NCBI RefSeq assembly: GCF_032062135.1
Contig: NC_092863.1
Coordinates: 15,174,017-15,238,016 of the forward strand
Source of the DNA: Pyxicephalus adspersus
Taxonomy: Eukaryota > Chordata > Amphibia > Anura > Pyxicephalidae
Length of the DNA: 64,000 nt
Reading direction: 5' to 3'
Shown: piece by piece, positions 38,291-51,960 of the stretch
How the letters are laid out: each line of letters begins with the position of its first letter
Numbering within the stretch: position 1 is the first letter of the stretch
The notes under the pieces: model-generated
Told to the model about the DNA's origin: nothing
What the model saw: the letters and a program-made list of their open reading frames with translations, nothing else
The model's database searches: none
Program-made: the position numbers and the translations under genes

Positions 38291-41058
38291 CATATCTTCT
38301 ATAAACCAACCCGGGAAAATGCCAGAGAAGCTTAATATAGTACGTGATTATTCACATGTGGGTCATTTTAACAAAATGTTCAAATAAGTGTGATTATTAT
38401 TATTAGGTCAAATCTGATATACAAACTGAGATGAAAGTAGTTATATATTAAAGTTACCCAGACCTTAGATTTAATGGCTGATGTAGTTTCAATTGTCCAG
38501 GCTTTGTTTTCTTTATTTTTAAACACGGTACCCGTCATAGGGTCGCATTAATTACCGTGTTGTATCTATGGAGCAATAACGTTGCCACCCCCGCTTGCTT
38601 TATTTTTTTGAGACTACAATTCCTAGTCCTAACTCCTTCATACCATACGGGGTAGGTGTTATGTAGTATACAGGAGAGAAGATGAGTGCTAACTAGAATG
38701 ATTGGGATTTAATTTCACTGGCACCAAAATGCTGACTTGCAATAGGGGATGTCAACTTTTTTGTATCTGCTATTTCTGTCCTGGTCAGGTATGTGCCATA
38801 CAGCGTCTTTTTGGCGCTAGGTGGTGCTCGATGCAGCACTAACGTCATCATGTAGTGCCTTCTCTGTTATATACTATGGGTGCAGGGTGCACTGATCACT
38901 GATGTCACTAAAAGGTAGGTCCATAAGTAATTGGGCATTTACCCAGGGCCCCCACCTGCTCTAGGTCATCAATTGAAGAATAATGGGGATTCATGCTGAA
39001 ATGCTGTGGGTCCCTTACTTCATTAGCCCAGGACCTCAGCCCTGAATGCAGGAGGCTAATATTGCAGCCAAACTTTGACACTTTTACTGGAGCAGCAAAT
39101 GTTAAACTAAAATAAAATAATAGAATTGTCCTTAGGTCACTGCAGTGTTTGTTTTTAACACAATAGTATAAAGGAAAAGCTGTCATGTTGTCAGCAGTAA
39201 ATGCTCATGAAAAAAGGTGCCGGTATATTCAAGTGATTTGTGTTTTTGGAGCATCTCTTTTAAATGTTGACCTTTGTAGATGCCTGTAAAACCCAGAACA
39301 TTTTTCTAGCACATGAAGTATTGAATTTTGCTTTTTAGCCTTTCCTGATATGGTAGTTGATTAAAGACAGTTAAGAGGAAACGGCTTAGGAACAGACAGA
39401 TCTGATAAGGTTGCGGGAAGATGCAAGGAGGGTTCCGTCAGGGCCCATTCACACTTGTCTATCATGGTGTATTGCAGCAGTACAAATTACCGCAATATAA
39501 TATATAGCCTGTGGCAGTGCCGTATAAGCACTTTGGGTTGCAGAACTAGCTGCAAGGATACATTCTCTCATCTTGGATTAAAAGACTGCTGGTACCCCCA
39601 CATCCCTCCCTCCAATCCCCATTTAGCTTTTTTCTACTATAAGAACTTCAATACTGCTGCACATATGGCAAGCAGATTGTAATATGGATGTATTGCTGTA
39701 GGACCAGCTGCCCCCACCTCTCCTGATCCTTGTTCACCTTGGCAAGCAAGGCACAGTTACCTCTCACCGACCGGACCCACAGCTGTGTATGATGTTTATA
39801 TGGATAGGCAACATTAGTTATTGTAAGATTACATTATAAAGTTATCAATCTGGTTAGCTGTCATTCATATGTCTGAAATCACCTCCCAGCTCAATCTGCA
39901 TTGGCAATGATCTATCCATCTACGTCTCATAATATTGTGAAGTTAGGCCACGTTATGAAGTCAAAATGCTGATGGCTCTAACCACATCAGACTTTAGCTG
40001 TTTATGTCAGCGTATACAGTGGAAACCAGTTGTATTTGATTAGAAGGGAAAATGAAAACAAGGAACCGGTCTTAAAGAGACCTGTCAACCTCACGACTGT
40101 CACTATAGTATCTCTCCCTCCTCTTCTTTTTCAGTTTCTAAGAGCTGATATTTGCTCAATAATCCTGTGATATATTTTCCACTCTTGATAAATGTCAGGA
40201 TCTTGAATAAAATAGCTATGGAGAATAATTACCCAGGAAAATGCCATCCCTTGTTGATTGCCTGCAGTAGCCATTATTAAACTAGCAAGATATTCTGGGA
40301 TATGAGACTTCAGACCTTGGCTGGAACTCCTAGGTAGCTCTTACTTCCAATATCAGCAGTTTTGTGAGGATATTAACAGGTAGGAATTTTCATTTTATGA
40401 ATTGTCAATCGCAGTCTCTGTATTCCAGGACACGTAGGGTGGTCTTAAGGTTTGGAACATAATTAAGAATGTGTTCACTACTGAAACACACAGCAAATAT
40501 TTCTTTCCACACTTCATATTCCAAGTTCATATTACAATTTGGGCAACGTCCCTGTTGCTCAGTATTAAGATTTAAGGGGAAGCTTGTCTTCCCAGAGGCT
40601 AATAGAAACCAGACTGTGATAATGCGAGCATCTGTATCTATATTTAAATGGATTTAAAAACCAGTTGGGCATTTGAATAAGCTCTGGCTTTTGTAAAGTC
40701 GCTGCCAAAAAGGACAGCAGCGCAACAAGTCACAGCCTTGGTATGACGGACACCTGTCAAGGCAGACGGGCATAAAAGGCGGATATCTGGAGGGAATGCG
40801 CAGTGTGGCAGTCACAGCTGTTGGGGGCGAGATCCGATAGGGATAGCAGACCTTGGCATGGGAATCTGACTTCTGCATTGGTGGATTTAGGGGCAACATG
40901 ACACGTCCGACTCGCTGATCAAGATATAGTTCATTGTAATTCATTCAACGCTGTTCTAAGCTTGTATTTGGAATTCACACTCACATAACTATCTCCTATT
41001 TATTAATAAAACAATAGATGGATAAAATAGATGCAAACTGGAAAATAGATTTATATAA

Positions 41059-41103
<45 letters not shown>

Positions 41104-42371
41104 AGAGCTTAGGCTTTAGGGTTTAACCCATATTGATTGTGTAGATATAGTTTTATTCACTTGACGCGTTTCGCAGTTGCCTTCTCTGCTTCTTCAATGA
41201 ACTTGTGATGGGAATGTATTGTTACAAATAATACATTGCAGGCAAATAACACAATATATTATTTTTGGCCCATCCAGGAAGGGTATGTATGGTACAATGT
41301 GGAATCAATCCACACAGAATCTGCAAACAAAAGTCTCTGCTGTAGTGTTCAATGGTATTTTCCATGCATAGGTTTAGGTGGACAGCCAGAAGCCTTCTCG
41401 AGTGCACTTTTATTCTACATGCAACAACAGCCCAGGATGCAAACAGGAACATAACCAATGTAAAAAACCTAAAGTATACAGAAAGCAAATTGTAAAAAGT
41501 ATATGGTGTATGGTATGGATATATACCGAAAATAAAATGCAGCAAACCCTTAAATTTTCATTGCAAAAGATAATAAAAAGGAAAAAACGAAGAAAGAGGG
41601 CTTTTTTTGCTGCTTGTATTCAAAATAAGTGTTACAACAGTGAAATAAAAGATTTTGTAATAAGTATATAACACAATTGGAACTCCAAGCTGCAGCAGTA
41701 ACAAAAATATCACTTTAGGATGGACTGGTACTTTAAAATGACCTCAAATGCAACATAAAACTAAAAAGCAAGCATTGAGAACATTCCAAAGTGCCACCTA
41801 AAAAAATCTATAACTCCCCAATGGTCAATTTATAGTACAGAATCTGGGACAGAAATCAGCCTGGGATGCATTTTTGAAAAGGGGAAACTTGGTGAACTGA
41901 TTTCTGTAGCACACTAATCCTCTGTGTGCACCTCTCTGCACGGAGCCATCTCCTGCCAGATGTGAGATTGAGGAAATTAAAACTCCAGCTTCTCAACACA
42001 TACTTTTGTACCTCTCAGCCATTAAGAGCTCCCACACAGCCAGACCACCCGGGATCTGTGACATGAAGCCCAGTTTTGCCAGGCTTTGGAAGGCAGACAG
42101 TAGCATTGAGCTGCTAAATTGTGTGTGATTTGTGGCTCCTACAGGGCATTAGTCTTTGTTATTTCTCTGTTCTAAGTGCAGAGATTGGAGCAAAATGGTG
42201 CAGTACCCATGTAAGAACAGAGATACATGTTTCCTTTAATGAGTTCTTGCCAGCTGTTTAGGCTTACCTTTTTTCAGTCAGTTGGCACTTCAGTTTCTGG
42301 GGGAGCAGGAAATACCCTAGTAATTTCAGGTAAACCTCTGTGTAGGTACAAGTCAGGTCAGGACAGACTTT
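38291..42371. other. non-coding, no gene recognised
   Basis: It holds an (AT)n tract (41062-41101) and a motif GACGCGTTTCGCAGTTGCCT (about 41163) with a relative at about 61447. The frames here, up to 107 codons, lack recognisable domains. Confidence 0.45.
41062..41101. repeat. (AT)n microsatellite
   Basis: 40 bp of alternating A and T. Confidence 0.97.
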
Positions 42372-42573
42372 GGGTTTGATTTACTAAAGCTTTCCGTGAA
42401 TGGAGAAAATAGTCTATCATGGGTAATTCAGCAAACCTGGAATGGAGCTGGTCCAAGACTGAAAATATTTACCATCTAATAGCAAATGATTTTTAAGGCT
42501 TGCTGGATCCCCAGGTTCTCCAATGATAGTCTCTCCTCTCCAGTCTTGGGGAGTTTTGATAAATCAGATCCAA
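42372..42573. repeat. complete palindromic MITE-like element, family A
   Basis: The left end GGGTTTGATTTACTAAAGCT and the right end ...TTTTGATAAATCAGATCCAA are imperfect inverted repeats. CAGCAAACCTGGAATGGAG at the left and the GCTTGCTGGATCC piece at the right are the inner arms. It is the same family as 3194-3400. Confidence 0.8.
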
Positions 42574-42599
42574 TAAGTGGAATGAAGAGGGTCTACTTG

Positions 42600-42860
42600 A
42601 GAGTCATTAGGATGAATGTGTCACCTTCAGGAGTGTGAATAAGATAATGAGTCTCCCTGTTGGTGTCAGTAAATTGTCCCTCTTATTGGTGGCAGTGGAA
42701 TGAGGACTTCCCTTTGGTATTAGTAACATAAAAATCCCCCCTTTGTATCAACGGGATAATAGTGTTACCCCCATTCGTATCAGTAAGATAAAAAGTACCC
42801 CCCTCATTGGTGTCATTGTGATGAAGAGTACATTAGCAGTGTCCAATATGGATATCTCCT
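42600..42860. repeat. decayed minisatellite, ~29-33-bp period
   Basis: Units built on CCCTCATTGGTGTCAGTGGGA-like sequence recur near 42659, 42685, 42714, 42744, 42773 and 42806 with substitutions. The plus frame beginning at 42743 starts inside this array, so its first 35-40 residues are repeat-derived. Confidence 0.7.
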
Positions 42861-42929
42861 TTTCAATAGTACCTGTAACGGTGCCAGCAATGCCTACTGG
42901 AAAAACTATGCAGGCAATGATGGTATTGG

Positions 42930-43080
42930 AATCTCTTCATCCTACAGGCATGAATCCAGTGCCAGGTGATGGAACCTATTACCACTTGTGCAGATGTGAT
43001 CATGGATTCATCAGAACTACTACAAAGAATGCTGGGTGCAGGTGGCAAAGCTGCAAGGCTTGGGAGTGTCCAGGAGATAC
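42930..43080 (+). other. EGF-like open frame, possible exon remnant
   Basis: A plus-strand frame reads GTYYHLCRCDHGFIRT followed after nine residues by a cysteine. This resembles the C-terminal half of an EGF-like module (C-x-C-x2-G-[FYW]), although the spacing to the last cysteine is one residue longer than the usual pattern. An acceptor-like CTCTTCATCCTACAG precedes it at about 42933-42947. No donor in a matching position is convincing, and no neighbouring exon is seen, so this may be chance. Confidence 0.15.
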
Positions 43081-43174
43081 AGTAGAGATGGTAGAAACTT
43101 GCTACAGGAGACCAGGAGACTGTCCCAGATCCCTGCAGGACCTCTCTGTTCAGAAATACTTTCCGCTGGTCTGA

Positions 43175-43560
43175 GTCATGTGACTCCCTGAGAGCTGCCC
43201 CTTTACCCCAGAGGACCAGATTATTCCGCAGGAGCACTCTGGTGGCGGAAGCGTGAGCACCACCTGAGCTGCCTTTGGTTCAGTACTCCCTCTAGTGGTG
43301 GGTATAGTTACTTGCTGGTCCCGTGATCTCCATTTGCCACATGACCTCCCTAATAAAAGGAAGTGACTTGCAACAGTATGTTACCTGAAAAAGGAATTTA
43401 ATTAGGCTCTGCTTCCAGGTCTGCATTTCCTGATTCCGACTCTTTGGCATACCGACCCGACCCCTGTCGGACTACTCCTGATTGCCACCTGCCCTGACCT
43501 TTGGCTCGTTTGACTACTCTTCTGCCTTTTTGGACCAGTCTGCAGTTATCAGCCCCTGCG
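43175..43560. repeat. possible retroelement end
   Basis: This GC-richer segment has CCTAATAAAAGGAAGTGAC (TATA-like) followed by runs such as GCATTTCCTGATTCCGACTC, CCGACCCGACCCCTGTCGGA and TGACTACTCTTCTGCC. Such pyrimidine-rich CTGAC/CCTG runs are typical of amphibian LTR-retroelement leaders; this is family-level recognition only. The borders are arbitrary. Confidence 0.3.
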
Positions 43561-45054
43561 TGTACGGGTTGCAAGAACCTGGGATTCCCTCAAATTTCCC
43601 ATGAGACTCAACAGATCCTGGAACAATACTGTGGTGCATTTTTTGATGCGCTTCATGCAGCTTCTCAGGACGATCTACCATTTGAGTCTCTTCCATAGAC
43701 TTCTAAACGCTTGAAAATGTCTGTCCAAAATGCTATTATATGTTTCCGGAAGGTTGAAAATAAGTGACCAGGAGCAGTTAACCATGTGGAACTTCCATCT
43801 GAACTTAGTCTAAAGGTTTTATTTTCCTTATACTTATAAGTCATGACCAAAAAAACTCCCTAAACCCAGCAACTACAAAAATTTAAGCTTTCAGATCCCT
43901 ATTCAGCAAACAGTTAACATAAAACTTACCGTGCCACTTGAAAGAACATGACACCAAGACAGAGCGAACACGACTACACGATAACCAAGCAGCCAAAGTT
44001 GTTCTTCTATTTCCATGGTTACCACCAAAGGCCTTTGGTTTTTTAACTAAGCGAGGTTTAGGTTGCCATGGACACCACACTAGGCCTCACTTCCCAGCCC
44101 CAACATATTATATCCTTCATCTTTTTACATGCAATGATCAAAGTACAGCCTTGTATGGTGCTGCTCAGTTCTTCTTTATTTCCCATAAATAGTTTGTAAT
44201 TTCTTTTAGGTATTCAGGTACATATCACATGACCGTAAGACATAACTATCACCTGATGTCTTTGAATTAAGGTGAATTATGATAACTGCAAGAATTTTAA
44301 TAAACTTTGTTGCTGATTTGTAACTTTTGCGTGATCTAAAGAAATAATTGTTTGCTTTATAATATCTGCTAACTTGGAGGATCATTGATATCACCACCTG
44401 AACAATACTAAAACATAATGGAACATTCAATATAAATGCGTTTAATACATTCTAATTGCAACAAAACAAACATCAAACAAACTCATCACATTGTTTTTCC
44501 AATAAGCAGCCATCCCTGGCACCTGCAGACTGAAACAGAAATGTCATTTTTAATAGCATTCGGCATCATTGATATTCTAATAATCATGCCACTACCTGCA
44601 TGATATGAATACTTTCTATTGGTTGTTCATCAGCGGGGCCCTCTCAGGACCCTGGAAAGGATACCAAAGCAAATATATCAATGCAACGGGACTGTAGGGG
44701 ACTGGCGGTGGGGTCACCACTGCAACACGGGACTAGCGGTGCCCAGAATCAACAGTACTGAAAGTCCTGGATGTCCAGGAGTACAATTTGCCTCTCAAGG
44801 AAAGAATGCAAGAAACATGCAGGATGAATGTGTGCCTGGAAATGGGCTTTATTATCTGTATTGTAATAAAATATGTTCATTTGACATTGGGAAATTGTAT
44901 TTACCCATAATGGTAAAGTTAAAGTGTATGTAAATCTGTTGATCCTTCCAAACATTGAGTCAGTTACTAACTTCCTGTGCATCGAATTGGGAGGTTGGTT
45001 CAAGCCCCTTCCCCTTTTATTTTAGCAAATTTTATTGCTGATTCGTAACTTTTC
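43561..45054. other. non-coding, no gene recognised
   Basis: A plus-strand frame (44619-44933) contains DECVPGNGLYYLYCN, loosely similar to the EGF-like frame at 42930-43080. No splice-supported exon. Confidence 0.4.
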
Positions 45055-45135
45055 TGGTATTATACAAACTCCATCCTGAAAGTGTCCTGGCTGGCATTCA
45101 GACCTGGGACCCCAGTGCTGCAAAGTCAAGGTTGC
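45055..45135 (+). repeat. fragment of dispersed repeat family C
   Basis: TACAAACTCCATCCTGAAAG, then GACCTGGGACCCCAGTGCTG: the right end of family C only. Confidence 0.6.
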
Positions 45136-46404
45136 CTAAACTGTCACTTGTTTCAGATGTGCTTGTCTAAACAAAGGTTAATTGTTATTATTTTTGCTAG
45201 GGGGTCTGTCTGATAGGGTTAGGTAATAACCTTTATTCTGATTTTTTTAAATACACATGAATAAAGAACAGACACAGTTTATTATGGGCTATGGATTTTG
45301 GAGTATTTAACAAAGCTGATCAAAATGTAACAACGCTTTGTTTTTGTTGTTTAAGTGATCTAGAACTGTAGAAAGAAACATTCGGTTTGTTTGAGCAATG
45401 TCACTACCTCAAAAGTTTTTAGAAGTGTGTCAGGTGCCTGAATCCCTGCTGAACGCCATGTGTCCTAATGACAACCCCTCCATCAATGCTGGACATAATA
45501 TATTAGGGCAGGGGGACACAGGCATCCAAAAGTATGTGAAGATTCTTTAAGGCGCTGGGAACATTCAGTGAACGGGCACCAGACAAAACAAAGTTTCATG
45601 CTTAACAGGAGACTTGGTAGACATTATCTTCTTCCATGACTTTGAACAAAGCAGAAAAAAGTTCATGCTTACGGCAAATATAAAATAAAAGTCTTAAATC
45701 ATAGAAACGTATTGTGAAATAAAATAACAAATGGAGTAAAAAAAAAAACTCATACAGCTTGCAAAAATGACCTCGCTGTCTGACATGGTCTACTGCTAAG
45801 ACTTTTCAGACAAAAGGTCATTTAGAGTGTGAAGTAGGAGGACAGCTGTGCATGGAGGGTGCACACTTCCCATAAAATTCTGCCATGTGGAGCTCTATAA
45901 AAATAGTAGAGTTTATATAAATAAATATGAACATGGAGATGTGAATAAATAAGAATGAAAGCACTTTTCCTTCTTTTGTCATAACTCTGCTTCTATAATA
46001 TTTTTCACGATCCCTGCACTCCTCGCGAAGTATACGGTTATGTCTATAAACTGATCGTTAGCGCATGGAGAAAGTTCCCTGATGATTTGCAGGTGCTTGT
46101 TTTATAGTCACTACAAAGACACTTTCATATGCGTTCAGGGCTTGTTGTAAGGATGTGCTCATTGTTGTGTAGCCAGGCCTTTATTAGGTTTATACTATAG
46201 CAGTGATAAGGGGCTTAAAGAAACATTTTACACCCAGGGCAAAGATTATAATAACAGATCTACTAATAGCAGAAAAGGTGGTGTATGATTCAAACACTGC
46301 AGAGGGCATGGGGATGTTCCGTCTTTGCAATGATGTAGAAAAGGTCTGTGATTTACCTAATGGAATAATTAGCATATTAGAGGATATTTATTGCCCCACA
46401 TGAG
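45136..46404. other. non-coding, no feature recognised
   Basis: AT-rich sequence; nothing recognised. Confidence 0.45.
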
Positions 46405-47060
46405 TTTTATTTTGTATTTCAATATTTTTATTAAAGTTTTCAGAAAAATAAATCAAGAAAAATAGTGCTATTACAGTAAACAAAGACACATTGTATGTGC
46501 ACATACATTTAAAACCCAGAACACTGCAAACAGTGCCCAAACAAAAGTATTTGCCACATCCAAATATACATTAAGTATGAGACACATTAGAAACAGATGC
46601 CTTTACACAGGGAAGGGGGAAAACGACATTAATAAACCGTGTTTGAACAGTGCATGAACAAATCTCGTGTCCTATCCCTAAGACAAGGAAAACAACACAC
46701 ATAAAACAAAAAACCAAAACCACAAAGGAAGGGGAAAGGGGAGGTAGAGGAAGTTTGAAAGGCGAACTTGACCAGTTCGCTATACCCAAAATCAATCCTT
46801 CATAGATCAACAGCTATGTACTGTTGAAAGAAATTCAAGGCTCCCAAATATCATCAAATTTGTCCAAAGAGTTCTTTAGGGTATGAGTAAGTCTATCATT
46901 CACCATAATCCAGTTTATTTTGGTGACAATGGGATCCAGAGTTATCGAGGGTGACTTCCAAGCTTTAGCCAGTGAAATTCTGGCAATGAGTTTTATTTTG
47001 AAGCAATAAAGTGTTCTTTCCTGAGAACAGAAGTTGTTTCAGGTAAAGTTTTATATAAAC
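46405..47060 (-). mobile_element. probable LINE 3'-end fragment (L1-like)
   Basis: On minus the segment ends CTGAAAACTTTAATAAAAAT followed by ATTG, a form usual at the 3' ends of L1-like elements in fish and amphibians. Upstream it holds UTR-like sequence, such as the reverse complement of CCAGTGAAATTCTGGCAATG. No reverse-transcriptase frame is present in the window, so it would be a 5'-truncated copy. The left extent is approximate. Confidence 0.45.
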
Positions 47061-47346
47061 TTTAAAGAGGAGATAAACTCTGGTAGATGTGCCCAACAAA
47101 AGGTACGGACAAGCCACCAGCTTGTGTTCTTCATAAAACTTTATGTATGTGATGACTTCCTGACCAGTAGACCACTTGATATGGACACAGAAGACATCTC
47201 TAGATCACTGGCCTCCATTCAGGGACTCTTGATGGTGGTGCTTTAACTTATTCTGAGACAATCTTTAGGGAGCCCCCCATTATTGACCATATTAGCTTAT
47301 ATATTTCATTAAGGATTTCAAGTTACGTGTTCTGATTTGCTATCTC

Positions 47347-47347
<1 letters not shown>

Positions 47348-47382
<35 letters not shown>

Positions 47383-47515
47383 AAACAGGATTTATATAGC
47401 GCCAACATATTACGCAGCGCTGTACATTAAATAGGGATTGCAAATGACAGACTAATACAGACAGTGATACAGGAGGAGAGGACCCTGCCCCGAAGAGCTT
47501 ACAATCTAGTTAGAT
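47348..47515 (+). repeat. (TTA)n tract plus dispersed repeat family C
   Basis: About 33 bp of TTA repeats (47348-47380) run into AACAGGATTTATATAGCGCC, then AACATATTACGCAGCGCTGT, and end CGAAGAGCTTACAATCTAG. This is the best-preserved left end of family C. Simple TTA repeats directly next to the element end are typical of this family in my recollection. Confidence 0.75.
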
Positions 47516-48290
47516 AACCTAACATAGAAAATTGGTGTCCTTTAAAATACCCCCCAAGTACCTGTATTGTTTGTATTTTAAAATATACAACTAGAATTAT
47601 TTTATTTTACTCATCGTTAAATTCTACACTCCTTGTTGATCTTCCTGCTGGTTGTGTTATTGCATTATCTGGATCTTACAACTGCTGTGCAATGCATAAT
47701 TTAAACAATTGATGAAAAGGCTTGCATCGTGTTCATCTCAGCTTCCTGTGATTTGTTCCCTGTCATTCTATTAATAGAAGCTCTCTCGGTATGTCCCTGT
47801 CTTTTAGATAACCCAAGTTTCCTAAAAAAATAATACAGTTCCAGCTAAACTGTGAACATTAGTGATGAGAAAATCCTCTTGGATTTGCTCTGCAGGAAAT
47901 CTGAAGAACCTACCACCTACTTAGTAGGGCATATGATTTATTGCAGAGTTCTGACTTCCAAATAACTGATAGAAAGAGGGTTTTACTGGTGTTTCGCTGT
48001 GTTGTGTGCGACTCTCCCATTCAATGGGTTATTAGGTGATCATATGCTATAGTGAAGGCTATTCTCCCTACTGACCAATTATTTAAAGAGACGGCATCTC
48101 CACTCATGACCAATGCAAGAGAGCACTTTGTCACTGATAACCAATGTAAGGGGGCAGTCACCACTGGACATCATTTTTATGTACCTGTTCCTTGAGACCT
48201 AAAAAATTACTTTGGGTTTCAACTCGTATGGCTTTGGACTTTAAATTGTGCGCAGTGTGTTCATGTCGCCTAAGTTTCACACATACACAT
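47516..48290. other. non-coding, no feature recognised
   Basis: AT-rich sequence; nothing recognised. Confidence 0.45.
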
Positions 48291-48350
48291 TGGGTCTGAT
48301 TTATTAAAGCTTTCCAAAACTGGAGAAGATAGATTATCATTGGATAATTT
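48291..48350. repeat. left-end fragment of palindromic family A
   Basis: GGGTCTGATTTATTAAAGCT, then TCCAAAACTGGAGAAGATAG, matches the left arm of family A. The right arm is missing. Confidence 0.75.
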
Positions 48351-51300
48351 GTAGCCAGGCCTCAATATTAATCTCACTTGTGTACTGATCCTTACATATG
48401 TGAGCTAACTTATGTTCAATGCTCTCTGCTGTATGAGCCTTCTGCTGTGTAAATAATTTGTCTTGCTTCCCACTTGTTCCAGGGAACCCAATAAAGGACA
48501 CCTTGATAGTTAGGAACTGACCAGAAGATACTTAAGCACACTTGAGATGATTTTCTTGTCCAGTGGTCCAAAAGGTCCAGAGAAAGGTTTTTCCAGCAAC
48601 AATTCTCTTGGACATTTGTACAGGGTTTAAAGCCAACCTAAACTCGAAATTTTTCATAACCCTTTTATATAAAGTAAAAAAACGAGAAATGCGCACAGCC
48701 TCCCAGGATACCTACGTCACGCATCCCAGGGGGCTCTGACTGCTCCTTCCATGCATGCCCGGCAAGGCATAAGAAGCCTTTTCTTTAATGGAAGAAAAAA
48801 TACTGCGTAAAGCAACACACACACATACACTGCTCGAAGACAAACATTGGTAATAATTCAGTCCAATCACTCACTAATAATTATAATGTTTATTTTTGTA
48901 ATTGTCAATCAAATTATTTTACATTGGATGGGTTGTAAGGGAAGGGAGGATCTAGGTTTATCACAGAATAAAACATCGAATATTTACAGTTTTAACAAAA
49001 TGCAAAAAACGGCAGAACAATTTAAAAAAAGAAAAAAGTAAACTAAAAAAAGAAAACAAAACTTTAACATTTTTATATTTTTTTTATATACAAAAGTGCT
49101 CTAAAAAATTATTCTTTTAAAATAGCAAAAATGTTGCAATTAGGATTTGTTACAGAAAACCAACATAGTAAAATAAAGGCACATTTTTGTTTAAATAATG
49201 GTAACTAGGCCTACCATATGACCTCTGACCTCTTAGGTTGGGGGATGGGAATGACCTCTGGCTAAGTGCTTAGCTGCTAATGCTGACTTCAGGCCGATCG
49301 ATCCACTGGAATTCTTCTTTGCCCATTTTTTAATGAACTTTAAACGTTACACCAGAAGCTAAGGATATCTGAGACATCTTTTTCAGCCTTTGCTGAATAG
49401 CCTTGGCTTCTGAAGCCCGAAACCTGACTCCTCAACCGGCTAATTGTCTGTTGTAACAGAATTATACATTTAAAGGGTCTGTCCACCTTCACATAACTTT
49501 AATTTATTGGCTTGCACATGCCTTAAGGAAACATTTACTAAATCCTTTGCTGTGTCAAATTTGTGCTTTTTATTCATAGATAGAAAAATGGTTGCCACTC
49601 GCTGTTGGATACAACATAGCTCTGATGTACAATATATGTTCAATCCACAAAGGTATTACACTAGGATAGGGATCCTTATTTTTTTTTATGTGAGTTATTT
49701 GCAGTCAAATGAGATTGCAATAACAGTCACATGGACAAAATAAAAATCCTTATCCACATGTTGGGCTGGATTTGCTTCTTTGGGGTGCGTAATGTTGCAT
49801 GCCAATTTACGTAGCAGCAAGCAAAACCATTCTTTTTGAATGAATGCACCAAAACAACGCCAAGTATTTACTAATTAAGGCATTGACAAAGCAAAGATTT
49901 AAATCCAGCTTCATAAACCACAAGCCCAAATCAATTCATGAGATGCATGAATGTATTATGTATATCTTATGTATTGTATATGGCAACCTTGTGCAGCATC
50001 AACAAGTGTTTAAATCCAGCAGCTGTACATGATGATATAAAACCATATAAAAAAGCACAACATGAATTAAAAAAACAGCAAAGAAATGTGAAGGAGGAAA
50101 AGCCTTTAAAATGAGCAAGAAGAAAATTAAACGGTCAGTCCACCCAAATCAGATTTAAGGAATTCTTAATACCTGGAGTTGGTAGATGGAGCTGGGAGCC
50201 CAGGGGCAGGTAACTACTTCTGGTTGGTTCATGCAACCTAAATCTGATTGAACAATCTGTTACATTTTTCAGATTCTCAAAAACAACATTATTATAGTGC
50301 CATTCCTATATAATCCAATTAATATCCAATCAGGTCCTTATCTCAATGAGGCTTGTACAATTAGATTATAACTTGCATGGCAACTTTACCAGACCACCAT
50401 CAACCCACAAGTAAAAGTCTTTTGGGTGAAATGACCCTTTAAATAACACTTTCCAGTAATAGCTGTGAAGCACTAATAACATAATGCAGCGTATCAGCAT
50501 CTGACATGGCTACGGAGTGATAGCCAACAATAAATTTATATAACCTGCTGGAACCAGAGGACAGTTGTCAGTAACCATATTGGTTGTAGAAGACTGAATG
50601 TCAGAGACAGAAGTCAACAAGGAAGGATTATACAAAGCATTAATATGGCTTTTGTTAGGCATTGCCTGTTTTAATTTCCATAGACCCGTTAGTGTTCAGT
50701 CTATCTGACATTATCTGGTGATCAGTTAACACCACAGTGTTTTGGTTTTCTTTTTATTGCCCACCATACTTGGATTGCTAAAGAATAACAGAATGAAACA
50801 GAAAAGGATTATTGGGTTTATCTACTTGGAGTAAATGGAGTTATGGGCTGCTACAGCCACTGGCAAACTGACATCCAATCAGAAATTTACATAAAACTGA
50901 CTAGTAAAAGCTAAATTTGATTGCTGCTTGATCTTCAAATTAAGTGTTACATGAACCTATAATTAAAACTGAAAAACATGAATGCAGATGTCCACAGTCA
51001 GATGACAAAATTCTCTAAATTGTGAGCTAGTCCCTTTTTATTCTCAGACTGATAGACCGATAATAAATTCAACCCAGCTGGGGCTAGGTCTGTTGTCCTG
51101 GACATCCAACAACAGGGGTGAATTAAAAAAAACTGGATGCAATCGGGACTTAATATCTGTTGCCAACCGCACAAGTAGTTTTTGTTATTTAAGGGTATTA
51201 ATTGTTATAAGCAACACAGAAAATCTTCGGGTTTATATAAAACCATATATTTCCAATTGGGTCCCCGTTTCACCTTTATGAAAACCATTGGTCAATATTT

Positions 51301-51809
51301 GTTTGATAAATGTCTCTCTCTGTGATATCACTGAATGGCTGCTACATGCCAAATCCTTATCCTGCCACAAAAACCTATTCAGAGTACCCCCGACTACTTG
51401 CTACTTTGCCTTACTGCCACCCAAATTTCATCAAATCAATCCTAATATTTAATAACACCTCTTCTATTGGCCTTTAATATGGGCTCCATTTTGTACCCTT
51501 AAGGTTATACAATATCTGGTATATTGCTCACTAGTATCTGGTCTATTCTCTTCTATGGATCATGATATCTTGTCCTTTTTATCCCTGAGGGTGTCACAGG
51601 CTGGAGGTAATTAGGATGGCTGTCTATCAGGCAGCAAAAATGTTGGGTAACATAACAAAATATGAGAAACTCTTGTTTACCCCACAAATAGGTTTTTGTG
51701 TTATATTTAGAATAAATCATGTGCTAACATGGGCGGAGCAGCTGACAAATTCATACAGCCTTCATGTTTAACATAACCCTAAAATGTATATGCTTCAGTT
51801 CTGTGCTTC
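48351..51809. other. non-coding, no gene recognised
   Basis: AT-rich sequence downstream of ngfr. AAAGGGTCTGTCCACC (about 49476) and CGGTCAGTCCACCCAAATC (about 50132) are tips of a dispersed repeat. No neighbouring gene is recognised. Confidence 0.45.
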
Positions 51810-51960
51810 CAGTTTCTCAGCCTTTTAACCCCAGAGGAATCCTTTCCAGGTTCTCGGGTGTCAGGGAACTCCTTCTATAATAAATTAATAAAAATGGTAT
51901 TTGCAGCTGGTTCTGCCAAGTGGTATTGTTTCATTAAACCCTGGTTGAGAATGGCCGTTC
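51810..51960. repeat. dispersed repeat, family D fragment
   Basis: CAGTTTCTCAGCCTTTTAAC, then CCCAGAGGAATCC and GTGTCAGGGAACTCCTTC, match the 'hooked' end of the family D sequence at 24522-24776 in diverged form. Confidence 0.45.

Noticed and set aside
42743..43174. 143-codon plus frame as a complete small protein
   Set aside because: The first third is minisatellite-derived, and the overlapping minus frame of 124 codons is equally long. Only the short EGF-like part was kept as a weak finding.
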